Source: Actinoplanes subtropicus (GTDB lineage Bacteria; Actinomycetota; Actinomycetes; Mycobacteriales; Micromonosporaceae). From it: a DNA stretch of 64,000 bases. The notes beneath the pieces are model-generated. The model did not search any database, was not told the DNA's origin, and saw only the letters and a program-made list of their open reading frames with translations. A program made the position numbers and the translations under genes. Below, one piece after another: positions 8,746 through 17,554 of the stretch (position 1 is the first letter of the stretch; each line of letters starts with the position of its first letter). The stretch covers positions 1-64,000 of the forward strand of contig NZ_JOJL01000035.1 in assembly GCF_000721705.1 (NCBI RefSeq). The letters are read 5' to 3'.

Positions 8746-8850
8746 GATGGCCGCGTTACTCGCTGTTAAGTGCGTTTTGCTCGCCTGGACTTACCCCTGC
8801 CCGCTGTCGCATGCTGCCGATACACCGCGACCCGGAAGCAGGTGAAGGTC

Positions 8851-10443
8851 ATGTGGCCGCCTCGAACGCTCGCTTCCCAGGTGCTGTTCGGAGTGCTGAG
8901 CATCCTGCTCGTCACGACGGCGTTCGGCGGATTCCTGTACGTGACTCTGAGTAATCAGAGTCTGGACAAGCAGACCGAGCAGCAGGCGCTGGGCATCGCC
9001 GAGACGGTGGCCCAGATGCCGGACGTGCGGGCCGCGCTGCTGGCCGGCGACCCGCAGGGCCTCATCCAGCGCAGGGCGGAGGACGTGCGGGGATCCACGA
9101 ACGCCGCGTACGTGGTGGTGGCCGACCGGACCGGCCGACGGTACTCGCACCCCAACCCCAGCCTGATCGGCCACATCCTCGAGGAGCCGGTGGTCGTGCT
9201 GGACGGCCGGGCGCACACCGGCACCGATCACGGCAGCCTGGGCCGTTCCGCAAACGGCAAGGCGCCGATCTTCGACGCCGGCACGGTCGTCGGGGAGGTG
9301 TCGGTGGGGATCCTGGAAACGCGGGTCGCGAGCCAGGTGCACCACCAGGTGGCGGCGATTCTGGCGTACTCGGCGCTCGCGCTGGCCGTGGGCGTCCTCG
9401 CGTCGTGGCTGCTGGTGTGGCAGATCAAGCGGGTCACGTTCGGGTTGGAACCGGCCGAGATCGGCTCGCTGCTGCAGGAGCGGGAGGCGATGCTGCACGG
9501 TATCCGGGAGGGTGTGATCGGCTTCGACGCCAAGGGCCGGGTCGATCTGATCAATTCGGAGGCCCAGCGGCTGCTGCAGCTGCCGCCGGGTCAGACCGGC
9601 CGGCACATCGACGACCTGTTCGCCCGGGGCCGGCTGCGTGACCTGCTCGCGGGCACGGTCACCGGCGACGACCAGATCGTGCTGACCGACGAGTACCTGC
9701 TCGTGGTGAACCGGATGCCGGTGGTGCTAGGCGGGCGCAATGTCGGCTCCGTGGTCACCTTGCGTGACCGTACGGAGATGGAGGCGCTGCTGCGCGAATT
9801 GCGCTCGGTCAACGGGCTGACCACCGCGCTGCGGGCCCAGGAGCACGAGTACGCGAACCGGCTGCACGTGATGGCGAGCCTGCTGGAGATGGGCGAACAG
9901 GAGGAGGCCGCCGACTACCTGGCCGAGATCTCCGCCGGTTCGCTGGCCCGCGCCGACGACATCCGCGCCCGGATCGCGCCGCCCGCGGTGGCCGCGCTGC
10001 TGCTGGCCAAGACCACGGTGGCGGCCGAGCAGAACGTGCGGCTGACCATCACCGACGACTCGCACCTCGACCAGCCGGGCGTGGACGTGCACGCGCTGCT
10101 CACCATCGTCGGTAACCTGGTCGACAACGCCATCGAGGCACTCGGCCGGCGGCCCGGGCCCCGGGAGATCACTCTCGAGCTCACCGACGAGGACGGCCTG
10201 CGGATCGTGGTCACCGACAACGGCCCGGGCATCCCGGCCGAGCAGGTCGAGGACATCTTCCGGGACGGATACTCGACCAAGGCGACCGGCAACGGCGGCC
10301 GCCGAGGGCTCGGCCTGGCCCTCGTGCACCGGCTCGTCCACCGGGCCGGCGGCACCATCACGGTCAGCCGCGACGCCGGCGCCCGATTCGAGGTGTGGCT
10401 GCCGGTGCCGGTCGCCGAGCCGGTCGTGGAGGTGGCTCGATGA
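8851..10443 (+). CDS. CitA/DcuS-type sensor histidine kinase
   Basis: About 530 aa from ATG 8851, preceded by AGGTGAAGG. Membrane span 1 (residues about 12-35) is followed by an extracytoplasmic PDC-like domain (to about 165) and span 2 (about 170-195). A cytoplasmic PAS domain (EAMLHGIREGVIGFDAKG onward) and a kinase core follow, with H-box QEHEYANRLHVMASL, N-box GNLVDNAIEAL and G-boxes TDNGPGIP and RRGLGLALVHRL. The H-E-Y-x-N-x-L-H motif places it in the citrate/C4-dicarboxylate sensor family. Its stop overlaps the response-regulator start (ATGA). Confidence 0.9.
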   Translation: MWPPRTLASQVLFGVLSILLVTTAFGGFLYVTLSNQSLDKQTEQQALGIAETVAQMPDVRAALLAGDPQGLIQRRAEDVRGSTNAAYVVVADRTGRRYSHPNPSLIGHILEEPVVVLDGRAHTGTDHGSLGRSANGKAPIFDAGTVVGEVSVGILETRVASQVHHQVAAILAYSALALAVGVLASWLLVWQIKRVTFGLEPAEIGSLLQEREAMLHGIREGVIGFDAKGRVDLINSEAQRLLQLPPGQTGRHIDDLFARGRLRDLLAGTVTGDDQIVLTDEYLLVVNRMPVVLGGRNVGSVVTLRDRTEMEALLRELRSVNGLTTALRAQEHEYANRLHVMASLLEMGEQEEAADYLAEISAGSLARADDIRARIAPPAVAALLLAKTTVAAEQNVRLTITDDSHLDQPGVDVHALLTIVGNLVDNAIEALGRRPGPREITLELTDEDGLRIVVTDNGPGIPAEQVEDIFRDGYSTKATGNGGRRGLGLALVHRLVHRAGGTITVSRDAGARFEVWLPVPVAEPVVEVAR

Positions 10444-11117
10444 TCCGTACGCTGGTGGTCGACGACGACTACCGGGTGGCCCGGGTCCACGCGGCGAGCG
10501 TGGAGCGAGTGCCCGGCTTCACCTGCACCGGGCAGGCCCACTCCGCCGCCGAGGCCCGCGCCTTGATCGCGGCCGACCCGCCCGACCTGCTCCTGCTCGA
10601 CATCTACCTGCCCGACGAGGACGGCCTCTCCCTGCTGCGCTCGCTGCACACCACCCCCGCGGCGCCCGACTGCATCATCATCAGCGCCGCCCGCGACCTG
10701 CAGATGGTGCGCTCCGCCATGCAGGTCGGGGCGGTGTATTACCTGGTCAAGCCGTTCGGCTTCCACCAGCTGCGGGACCAGTTGGAGGCGTACCGCAGGT
10801 GGCGCAACCGGGCCACCGTCGAAGGCGTGGCCGACCAGGCCACCGTCGACAGCCTGTACGGCCTGTTGCGAGGCTCGTCGTCCTCGACCGTGGCGCGGCG
10901 GTACCTGTCCCCGACCGCGCAGAAGGTCCTCGACGTGGTGCGTGCGGCGCCGCAGCCGGTGGGGGCCTCGCAGATCGCGGAACAGTTGGGGGCCAGCCGG
11001 CCCACGGTGCAGCGGTATCTCGCCAAGCTGGAGCGGCAGGGGATGATCGAGCTCCACCTGGAATACGGCGCCACCGGCCGCCCCAACCATCTCTACCGAG
11101 TCTTGGAGACCTCCTGA
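10440..11117 (+). CDS. CitB/DcuR-type response regulator
   Basis: 225 aa from ATG 10440. The receiver domain has DDD near the N-terminus, phospho-acceptor Asp in LLLDIYLPDEDG, and Lys in LVKPFGFHQL. The C-terminal helix-turn-helix GASQIAEQLGASRPTVQRYL (about 180-205) matches the CitB subfamily. It pairs with the preceding kinase and probably controls the divergent ABC importer. Confidence 0.9.
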   Translation: MIRTLVVDDDYRVARVHAASVERVPGFTCTGQAHSAAEARALIAADPPDLLLLDIYLPDEDGLSLLRSLHTTPAAPDCIIISAARDLQMVRSAMQVGAVYYLVKPFGFHQLRDQLEAYRRWRNRATVEGVADQATVDSLYGLLRGSSSSTVARRYLSPTAQKVLDVVRAAPQPVGASQIAEQLGASRPTVQRYLAKLERQGMIELHLEYGATGRPNHLYRVLETS

Positions 11118-11168
11118 GCCTCGCTACGGGTTCGCGGCCTTGTCACGGCGGCGGCGGAGAACGCCTGG

Positions 11169-11372
11169 CTAGGAAAGCGACGCCACCCCCGAGCCCGCAG
11201 TGATGATCATTTGCGCCCGGAACGGACTGGACGCGGTGCAGTCCGGCTCGGTGTAAACCTCGTCGAGCGTGGCAGTCAGCCGGAACTGGCCCGCGACGCG
11301 CTGGTAGGCACCGCTGCCACCGGCTATCGCACCGTCCGCCACCGCCGCGGCGGTCGCTGAGCAGGCAACCAC
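11169..11372 (-). CDS. Possible secreted-protein remnant
   Basis: A 67-aa frame from GTG ending VYTEPDCTASSPFRAQM...GVASLS. Composition and codon use look coding, and the Cys-containing exported-like tail suggests the end of a secreted protein, but no signal peptide or good start is visible. The frame stays open upstream without a start codon. An 11-bp-spaced box at 11474-11489 points in this direction, so it may be a decayed member of that regulon. Function unknown. Confidence 0.3.
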   Translation of the reverse strand: MVACSATAAAVADGAIAGGSGAYQRVAGQFRLTATLDEVYTEPDCTASSPFRAQMIITAGSGVASLS

Positions 11373-11473
11373 GTTCGCATGCCGCCCATCCTTCTGCCCC
11401 GCATGTTTTCGAGGTATCAGGTTTACCCCGGAGATCTTCCCTGGCTGCGCTGGCGCTCTCCTCAGGCCCGTTC

Positions 11474-11489
11474 CTGAGACAACGCTGAA
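11474..11489 (-). promoter_or_regulatory. CTGAG-N6-CTGAA direct-repeat box
   Basis: The two half-sites are exactly 11 nt apart, as in the window-wide box family. In the usual orientation it would serve a minus-strand gene, here only the remnant at 11169-11372. It also forms an inverted repeat with CTCAGG at 11461. Confidence 0.4.
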
Positions 11490-11576
11490 GAGAGCCGAGA
11501 AGCAGATCCCTCAACGGGCAACGATGCGTGCCGACGATCTCGGGCGTCCCCGCCGCCCCCGCTGGAAGGTCACACC

Positions 11577-12188
11577 GTGATCGCCCGTTCGTCGTTGCTC
11601 GCCGCTGCCGCAGGCATCGTCCTGCTCACGTCCGGAGCCTGTGCCAGCACGACGCCGGTCAAGGCGTCGCCTCCACCCGCGCCGTTGCCCTCCTCCTGGT
11701 ACAACTCCGGGGTCGCGGCGGCACCGTCGGTGGCGTCCGCTCAGGTAGCGCCCGGCGCCTATCACCCGGCACTCTCCTCGACCGGGGTCCTGCTGGCCGT
11801 CGCGCCCGGCAAGTTCTCGGCCTCTCCAGGCATCACACCTTCATCGGGCCCGGTCGCCTGTGCGCCGATGCTCGGCCCAGCCACCAACATCCCCGTCACC
11901 GCGACGCCCGGCACGGGAACGATCACGGCCCACTGGACCGACCTCAGCGACCCTGCCGTCCTCACTTACCGGCTCGCCGCGATCCCGAACAACGGCGCGC
12001 CGACGAAATGGCTGACCGTCGCGGCTACCCACAACTGCACCACGCTGTCGACAACGATCACCGGGCTGACGAAGAACACCAACTACCAGATTTGGCTCGA
12101 CGCCGTGCACACCGTGACCGCGTACGGAATGAACGCCGTCACCCAAGAAACGATGATCGGCCGATCTGTCGCCGTCGCCGTCCTCTGA
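11577..12188 (+). CDS. Lipoprotein with fibronectin type III-like domain
   Basis: 203 aa. The signal peptide ends in a lipobox (LLTSGAC, Cys about 22). A Pro/Ser/Ala-rich linker (25-95) is followed by an Fn3-like beta-sandwich from about 105: VTATPGTGTITAHWTD, LTYRLAA, TTITGLTKNTNYQIWL (the canonical GLTPGTxY turn). Probably a cell-surface binding or spacer protein. A second lipoprotein gene follows 23 bp downstream. Confidence 0.6.
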   Translation: MIARSSLLAAAAGIVLLTSGACASTTPVKASPPPAPLPSSWYNSGVAAAPSVASAQVAPGAYHPALSSTGVLLAVAPGKFSASPGITPSSGPVACAPMLGPATNIPVTATPGTGTITAHWTDLSDPAVLTYRLAAIPNNGAPTKWLTVAATHNCTTLSTTITGLTKNTNYQIWLDAVHTVTAYGMNAVTQETMIGRSVAVAVL

Positions 12189-12211
12189 TCCGCCCAGCCA
12201 CAAGGAAACCC

Positions 12212-12856
12212 ATGGCAACGCTCCCCCGCCGTCCTGCCGCTCTGCTCGCCGCCGGACTTGCCCTCCTCAGCACACTGGCCGGCTGCGCAACCGCCACAAC
12301 GGTCACCGCCGCCACCACCGCCACCGCGACGACCTCCGCGGCCAACGCCAGGCCGCCGGCCACCGCGATCCCCTCCCCCGCCGCGCCGACCAGCAAGGCA
12401 CCCACCCTCACCAACACCGGCACCACCTGGCCGAAAATCGTCGGCTCGCTGACCACCTACGGCCAATGGCTGCTCGCCAACCCCAACCCGGCACTGGCGG
12501 CCGCCATCACCGTCCCCGGCTGCGCCGCCGACAACGCCCTCACCGCCGAACTGCAGGCCCGTGTCAACAACGGCACCTACGTCCAGCCCGCCGCACCGAT
12601 ACTCGTCAGCATCTCCGGGCCGACCGGCTCCATCGGTGGCCAGGTCATCGTCGACATTCGGGCGGTACGCGGCGCCGAACCCGTCTACTACCACACACGG
12701 CCCCGCAGCACGACCCATGTCGTCTCGGACCGCCCTGCCCTCCCACCCACCGACCTGAGCCTCACCCTGATCCGAGGCTCCGACTCCCGCTGGCGACTCT
12801 GCACCGCCAGCAGCGACCAAAATCCGGACACCGAGGCCCTCACCAGCCTGCTCTGA
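12212..12856 (+). CDS. Lipoprotein of unknown function
   Basis: 214 aa from ATG 12212 with AAGGAAACC upstream. The signal peptide has lipobox STLAGC (Cys about 25), followed by a low-complexity Thr/Ala/Pro stretch (26-70). The globular domain contains TWPKIVGSLTTYGQWLLAN (about 73-91), conserved-looking in many actinobacterial lipoproteins, and beta-rich segments thereafter. Probably co-transcribed with the preceding gene. I cannot assign a role. Confidence 0.65.
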   Translation: MATLPRRPAALLAAGLALLSTLAGCATATTVTAATTATATTSAANARPPATAIPSPAAPTSKAPTLTNTGTTWPKIVGSLTTYGQWLLANPNPALAAAITVPGCAADNALTAELQARVNNGTYVQPAAPILVSISGPTGSIGGQVIVDIRAVRGAEPVYYHTRPRSTTHVVSDRPALPPTDLSLTLIRGSDSRWRLCTASSDQNPDTEALTSLL

Positions 12857-12944
12857 AACACCCGTGCGGACGATCACTGAGCGGAAGACGTTGAGCCGGC
12901 CGCCAGGTTCACCACCCGGGGCCGGCCCGCATGAGGCGGTGGAT

Positions 12945-13082
12945 TCAGGCTTGGCCGCGGAGTTGCAGGCTGGCGGCCAGGACGGTCAGGACCACGACGG
13001 CCAGGATGATCAGAGCGAGCCGCACGGCTCGTCGTCGTCGCGCCCTCGAGGTCGGCGGGTTGGCCGGCTTCGGTGTGGTCAT
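12945..13082 (-). CDS. Small single-span membrane protein
   Basis: 45 aa: MTTPKPANPPTSRARRRRA, then one hydrophobic helix (LALIILAVVVLTVLAAS). The basic stretch before the helix predicts an N-in topology. It lies 5 bp after the stop of the membrane protein 13088-14011 and is probably the last gene of the PadR operon. Function unknown. Confidence 0.6.
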   Translation of the reverse strand: MTTPKPANPPTSRARRRRAVRLALIILAVVVLTVLAASLQLRGQA

Positions 13083-13087
13083 CGGGT

Positions 13088-14011
13088 TCACACCTCCCCG
13101 ACCGGGTCGGCGGCAGGGGCGGATTTGCGGCGCACCAGGTATCCGGTGAGCGCGGCGGCAGCCCACCCGACCAGGGCGATGAGCAGCGTCGTGACCGCGA
13201 GGTGGACGACGTTGTTGCCGAGCCGGTCGCTGACCGTGCCGCGGACGGTGAAGCCGCCGTCGGCGTCGGGTGGCCCGCCACCGCCGAGGACGGCGACCGC
13301 GACAGTGGCGTACAGCAGTTGCAGCAGCCCCGCGCTGAGGGCCGCCAGACGGGCGACACGGCGGCCCGCGGCCGGGTCGCGGCGCCACAGGGTGCCCGCG
13401 GCGCCGATGGCGGCCGGGACCGCGAGGACGAGGACCCCTCGATGCCAGCCGGTCGAGATGTAGGTGACCTGGTCGACCGCGGTGAACCCGGACAACACGA
13501 GTCCGACCAGGGTCGCGAACAGGCCGCCGACGAGGCCGGGCAGGGCGATCCCGGGCCGGCGCAGCAGCGCGCTGGCACCGAGCAGGCACCCGACACAGAT
13601 GAGCAGGACGACCGCGAGGGCGATCCAGCCGCCGACACCGAACCAGCCACCGACGCCGAGCCGGTACTGGACGGTGAGGACGGCGTAGACCGCGACGCTG
13701 GCCGCGGTGATCCCGGTCAACGCCCACAGGCCTACGGCGGCGCGGCCCCAGGGCGGCATGACCAGCGCAGCGCCGGCGCAACCGATAGCGAACCGCACCC
13801 GTCGCCAGCGTCCGTCGAGATAGGCCAGTTCGCCGAGCATCGCCTGGCCCCACTCGGCCCGCTGCGGGGACAGCAAGCCGATCGCCCAGCGCAGCAGCCG
13901 CAACGGCGCGTCCTCGGTCGGACCGTCCAGGAACCGGCGCGGGTTGCGACGAAACAGCGCGACCGCCACGGCGATCGGCGCCACCAGGAAGACGAAGAAG
14001 ACCGGCATCAC
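13088..14011 (-). CDS. Polytopic membrane protein of a PadR operon
   Basis: 307 aa. It starts with a hydrophobic helix (MMPVFFVFLVAPIAVAVAL) and a cytoplasmic segment containing GLLSPQRAEWGQAMLGEL, a motif frequent in actinobacterial membrane proteins encoded next to PadR regulators. About seven further membrane spans follow. Its start overlaps the PadR stop (ATGA). Such pairs behave as a self-regulated membrane unit; substrate unknown. Confidence 0.7.
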   Translation of the reverse strand: MMPVFFVFLVAPIAVAVALFRRNPRRFLDGPTEDAPLRLLRWAIGLLSPQRAEWGQAMLGELAYLDGRWRRVRFAIGCAGAALVMPPWGRAAVGLWALTGITAASVAVYAVLTVQYRLGVGGWFGVGGWIALAVVLLICVGCLLGASALLRRPGIALPGLVGGLFATLVGLVLSGFTAVDQVTYISTGWHRGVLVLAVPAAIGAAGTLWRRDPAAGRRVARLAALSAGLLQLLYATVAVAVLGGGGPPDADGGFTVRGTVSDRLGNNVVHLAVTTLLIALVGWAAAALTGYLVRRKSAPAADPVGEV

Positions 14012-14322
14012 GCCTCACTCAGACGACGACGGGGGTGGGTGACACTACGGTCGGAGCGTGCCGCCGTCAGGGCAGCCACGAAGTCGCGACCGTCGCCGGT
14101 CAGGCGGTACAGATGCCGGGGCGGCCGGCTACCCGCGCTCGGTTCCCAGGCCGTCTCGAGCAGGCCACGATCGGCCAGCCGGACCAGGATCGGATAGAGC
14201 GAACCCGATTTGAGGTTCACCTCGGCCCCGAGGTCGTAGCCGTATCGCCACCGGGCCGGGTCGGCGGCCAACGCCCGCAGGACGTTGACGGTCTGCGGTG
14301 ACGGGGGCCGGTTGCGCTGCAC
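14008..14322 (-). CDS. PadR-family transcriptional regulator
   Basis: 104 aa from GTG 14322. The winged helix has the PadR signatures RYGYDLGAEVNLKSGSLYPIL and LADRGLLETAWEPS, with wing residues PRHLYRLTGDG. It is short, lacking the Vir_act_alpha_C domain. The start lies about 8 nt downstream of a -10 element, so the transcript is probably leaderless. It likely represses its own operon with the downstream membrane protein. Confidence 0.85.
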   Translation of the reverse strand: MQRNRPPSPQTVNVLRALAADPARWRYGYDLGAEVNLKSGSLYPILVRLADRGLLETAWEPSAGSRPPRHLYRLTGDGRDFVAALTAARSDRSVTHPRRRLSEA

Positions 14323-14330
14323 GAGCGTTA

Positions 14331-14358
14331 ACTCTACTCATGTAGCGATAGCCGTCAA
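14331..14358 (-). promoter_or_regulatory. Leaderless promoter of the PadR operon with operator
   Basis: On the minus strand: -35 TTGACG, 16-nt spacer, -10 TAGAGT, and the GTG start a few bases beyond. CTAC-N4-GTAG overlaps the spacer and -10 and is a likely PadR autoregulatory site. Confidence 0.7.
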
Positions 14359-14389
14359 GAAGCAGCCGTGAGCCGGTCCCGCTTGCGGC

Positions 14390-15268
14390 TCAGCCAACGG
14401 GCTGGATGTGATCACCCGGGTGCAGGCCTTTCCGGGTTTCCTGCACATGGGCGTACGCCATCAGCCCGAACAGCACGGTGAGGAGCACGAGTGACGATCC
14501 CAGTGTGCCCAGGGCCAGCCCGCCCTTGGCGGTCGGCTTGGTGAGGAAGTCACCGGCGGTGGCGCCCAGCGGCCGGGTAAGCACGAAGGCGAGCCAGAAC
14601 AGCACGACGTTGGGGATAGGCGGCACGTACTTGAGGACGAACAGGACCGCGAGCAGGCCGGCGACCAGCGTCGCCCCGCCGGCGTAGCCGAGCCCGGAAC
14701 TGTCGGACAGGAAGTCGCCCATCGAGGTGCCGAGCGTGTTGGAGACCAGAATGGCGGCCCAGAACAATGCCTCGCCCCGGAAGGTGTCGATGTCCCGGAT
14801 CTGGAACGTGAGCCCGGTCGCCGTCCAGATCAGGAAGATGACGATCAGCAACGAGATGAGGATCGTCGCGCCGGTCGGATAGCCGAGGCCGAGGCCCTGC
14901 GGTCCCCAGCCCAGCGACTCCTCCCCCGCCGGTAGGTAGCTGGTGTCGCGGTTCATGAAGTCCGACATGGTGGTGCCGGCCATGCTGGTCGACAGGATCA
15001 CCGTCCAGTAGAAGAACGGGTTGTACCGCCGGGCCCGCAACTGAATCACCAGCGTCACCACGAAGATCGCAAACAACGCGACGGTGGTCAGGAAGTACCC
15101 GAGCTTCAGCGTCTGGGCGAACAGGTCGCCGGCCGTCTCGCCGAGCGTGGTGGCCGCAATCTTCATGATCCAGAACGCGAGGGTGACTTCGGGAAGTTTC
15201 TTCATGACGTATCGACCCGCGCCCGCCACGTCCATTTCCGTGAATACTTCCGGCTGCCTGATCGCCAT
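14390..15268 (-). CDS. COG4705-family membrane protein 1
   Basis: 292 aa from ATG 15268, preceded by GGGGGGAATC. About eight membrane spans form four repeats, each with an aromatic FW/YW entry and a Gly...Asp ending: AFWIMKIAATTLGETAGDLF, FFYWTVIL...TTMSDFM, LFWAAILVSNTLGTSMGDFL and LFWLAFVLTRPLGATAGDFL. Members of this family are uncharacterised. It is one of four paralogs between 14 and 26 kb. A BlaI-like palindrome lies 90 bp upstream and is shared with the divergent uppP gene. Confidence 0.8.
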   Translation of the reverse strand: MAIRQPEVFTEMDVAGAGRYVMKKLPEVTLAFWIMKIAATTLGETAGDLFAQTLKLGYFLTTVALFAIFVVTLVIQLRARRYNPFFYWTVILSTSMAGTTMSDFMNRDTSYLPAGEESLGWGPQGLGLGYPTGATILISLLIVIFLIWTATGLTFQIRDIDTFRGEALFWAAILVSNTLGTSMGDFLSDSSGLGYAGGATLVAGLLAVLFVLKYVPPIPNVVLFWLAFVLTRPLGATAGDFLTKPTAKGGLALGTLGSSLVLLTVLFGLMAYAHVQETRKGLHPGDHIQPVG

Positions 15269-15358
15269 GATTCCCCCCGCGCCCGCTGTCTTCGCCATCC
15301 AGCATGAGCGCCGGAAAGCGGCGTCCGGGGAGGCTCGCCGAAACCGGCGGGAACATCA

Positions 15359-15373
15359 CCTACAAGGTGTAGG
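15359..15373. promoter_or_regulatory. BlaI-like palindrome CCTACA-AGG-TGTAGG
   Basis: A perfect 6-bp inverted repeat with 3-nt centre in the COG4705-1/uppP intergenic region. It has the same arms as the sites at 43241, 45304 and 53357, the first of which lies beside a blaI gene. Confidence 0.6.
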
Positions 15374-15485
15374 ATTTGCGGTTCACGTCGATGTTTCCGT
15401 CATCGGGATGACGCAGTAACTCGACATTGTCGAATAGGCAGGACAATTGGCACGAGTGCTTGTCGCGCAGTCCTTCTCTCGCCTT

Positions 15486-15501
15486 CTCAGGCCAGCCTCA
15501 G
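15486..15501 (+). promoter_or_regulatory. 11-bp direct-repeat box upstream of uppP
   Basis: CTCAG-N6-CTCAG, then 25 nt to the uppP ATG with ACAAGAT as the -10-like element 10 nt past the box. Confidence 0.6.
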
Positions 15502-15526
15502 GTACGACCGGACAAGATCTGCGGCC

Positions 15527-16477
15527 ATGGTTCACGCGTCACTGACCTATCCCGAGGCGATCGTCATCGGGCTGTTGCAGGGTGTCACCGAGCTCTTCCC
15601 CGTGTCGAGCCTCGGGCACAGCGTCCTGCTCCCCGCGGTGATCGGCGGCCAGTGGGCGCGTGACCTCAGCATGAGCGCCGACCAGTCGCCCTACCTGGCG
15701 TTCGTCGTCGCCGTGCACGTCGCGACCGCCGTCGCGCTGGTCTGGTTCTTCCGCGCCGACTGGGTCCGGATCGTCCGCGGGCTGGTCACCTCGATCCGCA
15801 GCCGCGCGATCACCAACGCCGACGAACGGCTGGCCTGGCTGCTGATCGTGGCGACAGTGCCGGTCGGGCTGGCCGGGGTGGCGCTCGACCACGTCGTGCG
15901 GAGCACGCTGGGCAAGCCGCTGCCCGCCTCGATCTTCCTGATCCTCAACGGGGTGCTGCTCGCCACGGTCGAGCGGCTGCGCAGCCGGCAGCGCGCAGTT
16001 CCGGACCTGGTCGGCGCCGACGGGGTGCACGGCGCAGCGACAACTGGCGGAGTCTCGGCCGGACACGGCGGCGACATCGAGTCGGACCAGCGGATCGCCG
16101 ACCAGTCCTTCAAGCAGGCCCTGCTGATCGGGGCCGCGCAGATCCTGGCGCTGCTGCCGGGCATCAGCCGCTCCGGCTCGACGATCGGCGCCGGCCTGCT
16201 GAAGGGGCTTTCCCACGAGGACGCGGCCCGGTTCGCCTTCCTGCTGGCCACGCCGGTGATCGCCGCGGCCGGCGTGCTGAAGCTTCCCGAGCTGGCCGGG
16301 CCGGAGGGCAAGGGCATCCTCGGGCCGGTGCTGGCCGGCAGCCTGGTGGCCGGCGTCGCCGCGTACGTCTCGCTGCGGTTTCTCACCAAGTATTTCGAGA
16401 CCCGGACGCTGAACCCGTTCGCGATCTACTGCGTGATCGCCGGCACCGCCGGCGTCGTCTGGAGCCTCGCCTCGTAA
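15527..16477 (+). CDS. uppP: Undecaprenyl-diphosphate phosphatase (UppP/BacA)
   Basis: 316 aa integral membrane enzyme that dephosphorylates undecaprenyl pyrophosphate to recycle the lipid carrier for wall polymers. The two catalytic motifs are visible: GLLQGVTELFPVSSLGH (residues about 12-28, E/Q-rich motif) and PGISRSGSTIGAGL (about 210). A cytoplasmic-looking insert (about 160-190, GVHGAATTGG...) is longer than in many homologs. There is no clear ribosome site; the box and -10-like element suggest a very short leader. Its neighbours, COG4705 proteins and lipid phosphatases, fit an envelope-lipid theme. Confidence 0.92.
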   Translation: MVHASLTYPEAIVIGLLQGVTELFPVSSLGHSVLLPAVIGGQWARDLSMSADQSPYLAFVVAVHVATAVALVWFFRADWVRIVRGLVTSIRSRAITNADERLAWLLIVATVPVGLAGVALDHVVRSTLGKPLPASIFLILNGVLLATVERLRSRQRAVPDLVGADGVHGAATTGGVSAGHGGDIESDQRIADQSFKQALLIGAAQILALLPGISRSGSTIGAGLLKGLSHEDAARFAFLLATPVIAAAGVLKLPELAGPEGKGILGPVLAGSLVAGVAAYVSLRFLTKYFETRTLNPFAIYCVIAGTAGVVWSLAS

Positions 16478-16660
16478 ACCTGCGGTCCCTATGCGCCTGG
16501 GGCGCCGGCGTGGAGGGAGCCCCCGGGTGGGCCAGCGGGGCGGGGCGCCGTCCCCCCGTGCGGCAAGCCGCTTCGCTGGATCCCACATTCTGCCGATAGC
16601 GTCGATGGGGCCCCGCCCAGCCTCGGAAGATGCCGACGGTGTCAAGCTGCCTCCGTTCCC

Positions 16661-16697
16661 GCTATATCGCCCAACGTACTACGCCGGACGATATAGC
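16661..16697. promoter_or_regulatory. Long-spaced inverted repeat GCTATATCG...CGATATAGC
   Basis: Perfect 9-bp arms separated by 19 nt containing GTACTACG, in the 267-bp gap between uppP and COG4705-2. The right arm equals the half-site near 5829-5838. No gene is seen in the gap itself (16478-16744). Confidence 0.5.
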
Positions 16698-16744
16698 GCG
16701 AGAGAGTGCACACTGATCCCTCAGACCGCCGGGAAGTGACTGGG

Positions 16745-17530
16745 CTAGCGCCAACGGCTCGGGAAGCGGCTTGCCTCGGCGGTCAAAGATGGCTCATCAC
16801 GGTGGCTTACGGTCAGATACGTGACGGCCCCTACCATCGTCACTAGCGCGGCCGCGGTGGTGGCGGCCGGCCTCGCCACCAAGTCGGCCACCGTGGCGCC
16901 GAGCGGGAAGGTGAGCACGTACCCGATCCAGAACGCGAGCGCACCGTTGACCTTCAGGAATCGGTGCGTGGCCCACACCGCCGCGATCGCCACTGCGAGG
17001 ACCGTCGCGGCACCGCCGTATCCCAGGCCGAATGACTCGCCGCCGGCATCGCTCGCCGCGGCCCCGAGGGCGAAGGTGAACAGGACAGCCAGCCAGTAGT
17101 AGGCCTCTCGGCGCGGCGTGTCGATCGTGTGGATCGACAGCGTCCGCTCGGTCGCGTACCAGGTCGCCAAGACGGCGGCCAGCAGCACGGCGAACGCGAG
17201 GGCAGCGGTCGTCGCAGGGACATCGAAGATGTCCGTCAGGTTGTCGTTGATCAGGATGCCGAAAACGCCGATCAACAGCACGATGAGCCAGTACAGCCAC
17301 GGGACGTAGCGGCCGATCGCGAGCTGAGCGACCAGCAGAACGGCGAGCGGCGTGGCGACCAGCATCGTGGTGATGCCCAGACCGAGCAGGCCGGTGAGGT
17401 AGTCCACCGTCCCGTCGCCCACCGGGGTCACGAGAACCTTGATGAGCCAGAAGAGGACGGTCACCTCGGGCACCGTGCTCAGGTATCGCCGGAACGGCCG
17501 TTGCAGGTCGTCCTGCCATCCGCTGGTCAT
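16745..17530 (-). CDS. COG4705-family membrane protein 2
   Basis: 261 aa from ATG 17530 (MTSGWQDDLQRPF); this start fits the 24-nt spacing to the upstream box. The four-repeat pattern is retained but the most divergent of the four: LFWLIKVLVTPVGDGTVDYL, LYWLIVLLIGVFGILINDNL, YYWLAVLFTFALGAAASDAG, AFWIGYVLTFPLGATVADLV. Each repeat ends in Gly then Asp. Role unknown. It lies 44 bp downstream of COG4705-3 on the same strand but has its own box, so it may be separately transcribed. Confidence 0.8.
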   Translation of the reverse strand: MTSGWQDDLQRPFRRYLSTVPEVTVLFWLIKVLVTPVGDGTVDYLTGLLGLGITTMLVATPLAVLLVAQLAIGRYVPWLYWLIVLLIGVFGILINDNLTDIFDVPATTAALAFAVLLAAVLATWYATERTLSIHTIDTPRREAYYWLAVLFTFALGAAASDAGGESFGLGYGGAATVLAVAIAAVWATHRFLKVNGALAFWIGYVLTFPLGATVADLVARPAATTAAALVTMVGAVTYLTVSHRDEPSLTAEASRFPSRWR

Positions 17531-17554
17531 GCTCAGCACGCTCGCAACCAGCGG

